This document shows, one piece after another, positions 63,915 through 64,000 of a DNA stretch of 64,000 nt. The notes under the pieces were generated by a model that searched no databases, had not been told where the DNA came from, and worked only from the letters and a program-made list of their open reading frames with translations. The first letter of the stretch is position 1. The number at the start of each line of letters is the position of its first letter. Source of the DNA: Cylindrospermum stagnale PCC 7417 (GTDB taxonomy: Bacteria > Cyanobacteriota > Cyanobacteriia > Cyanobacteriales > Nostocaceae); NCBI RefSeq assembly GCF_000317535.1, contig NC_019757.1, positions 2,062,501 to 2,126,500 on the forward strand, read 5' to 3'. Made by a program: the position numbers and the translations under genes.

Positions 63915-64000
63915 TTAGACATTAACTAATCTTTGGCTCACAAGTGCTTGGCTTGGTACCTCAGCATCTTGGTAGATTTCCGCCGTTAATGGCCTGTAGA
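63915..64000 (-). CDS. Partial CDS at the right edge, 3' end only
   Basis: A minus-strand frame enters from beyond the window and ends YRPLTAEIYQDAEVPSQALV then SQRLVNV and stop at 63915. It stops 32 bases before the hydrogenase protease gene and could be in the same transcript. About 27 residues are visible and no family is recognised. The gene may be hydrogenase-related by position only. Confidence 0.4.
   Translation of the reverse strand, partial: YRPLTAEIYQDAEVPSQALVSQRLVNV

Overview
This window looks like chromosome from a filamentous, heterocyst-forming cyanobacterium of the Nostoc/Anabaena group. The evidence is the density of the HIP1 octamer GCGATCGC, a cyanobacterial 16S rRNA with tRNA-Ile and tRNA-Ala in its spacer, a HetP-family protein, a sucrose synthase, SipA and DUF4327 proteins, SLH and PATAN (DUF4388) proteins, and many short palindromic intergenic repeats of the kind scattered through Nostoc genomes. 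Species assignment is inference; no database was consulted.

Layout. 1-2300: the 5' half of an rRNA operon on the minus strand (spacer, tRNA-Ala, tRNA-Ile, 16S, leader boxA and a near-consensus promoter); the 23S gene lies beyond the left edge. 2387-6165: glyQ with an unusual hydrophobic C-terminal tail, then comEC. 6357-7267: a gene graveyard with the 3' end of an ABC ATPase, the 5' end of a transposase and the 3' end of a rubredoxin. 7310-15273: housekeeping genes (BaiN-like flavoprotein, lpxD-type acyltransferase, HdrB-like CCG protein, acpP-fabF, transketolase). 15423-17294: a small accessory block with a gene start interrupted by a MITE-like element, an antitoxin-like ORF plus PIN toxin, and a broken HEPN-type protein. 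17426-24200: assorted genes including a zinc dehydrogenase, a Uma2 nuclease, a beta-helix/SLH protein, a potassium channel with a zinc ribbon, a deaminase and a protoglobin.

24353-38466 is rich in signalling. A same-strand set of V4R-like protein, roadblock/LC7 protein, small GTPase and PATAN protein is followed by a NarL-type two-component pair divergent from two tandem Spy/CpxP-like periplasmic proteins, then sipA, a peroxiredoxin, PPK2, and a CheB-CheR-hybrid kinase cassette. Next come a small protein with a double-glycine leader-like N-terminus, a cysteine-desulfurase-like PLP enzyme, DUF4327, a large intergenic inverted repeat, and ppsA with a universal stress protein. A secreted EndoU-type ribonuclease and a 1563-residue CBS/multi-PAS hybrid kinase follow.

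53691-62548 holds a DUF442-like phosphatase, a HetP-family gene, and a sugar-metabolism cluster: sucrose synthase, a GH65 phosphorylase/beta-phosphoglucomutase fusion, and a DUF355 adenosine-specific kinase. It is preceded by seven copies of a 57-bp repeat. The right end has an Rrf2 regulator and a hydrogenase maturation protease.

The strongest candidates for little-described biology are the 57-bp array upstream of sucrose synthase, the GG-leader peptide, the secreted EndoU protein, the nested inverted repeat at 40891-41025, and the V4R/LC7/GTPase/PATAN module. No complete new defence or mobile system could be demonstrated from sequence alone.
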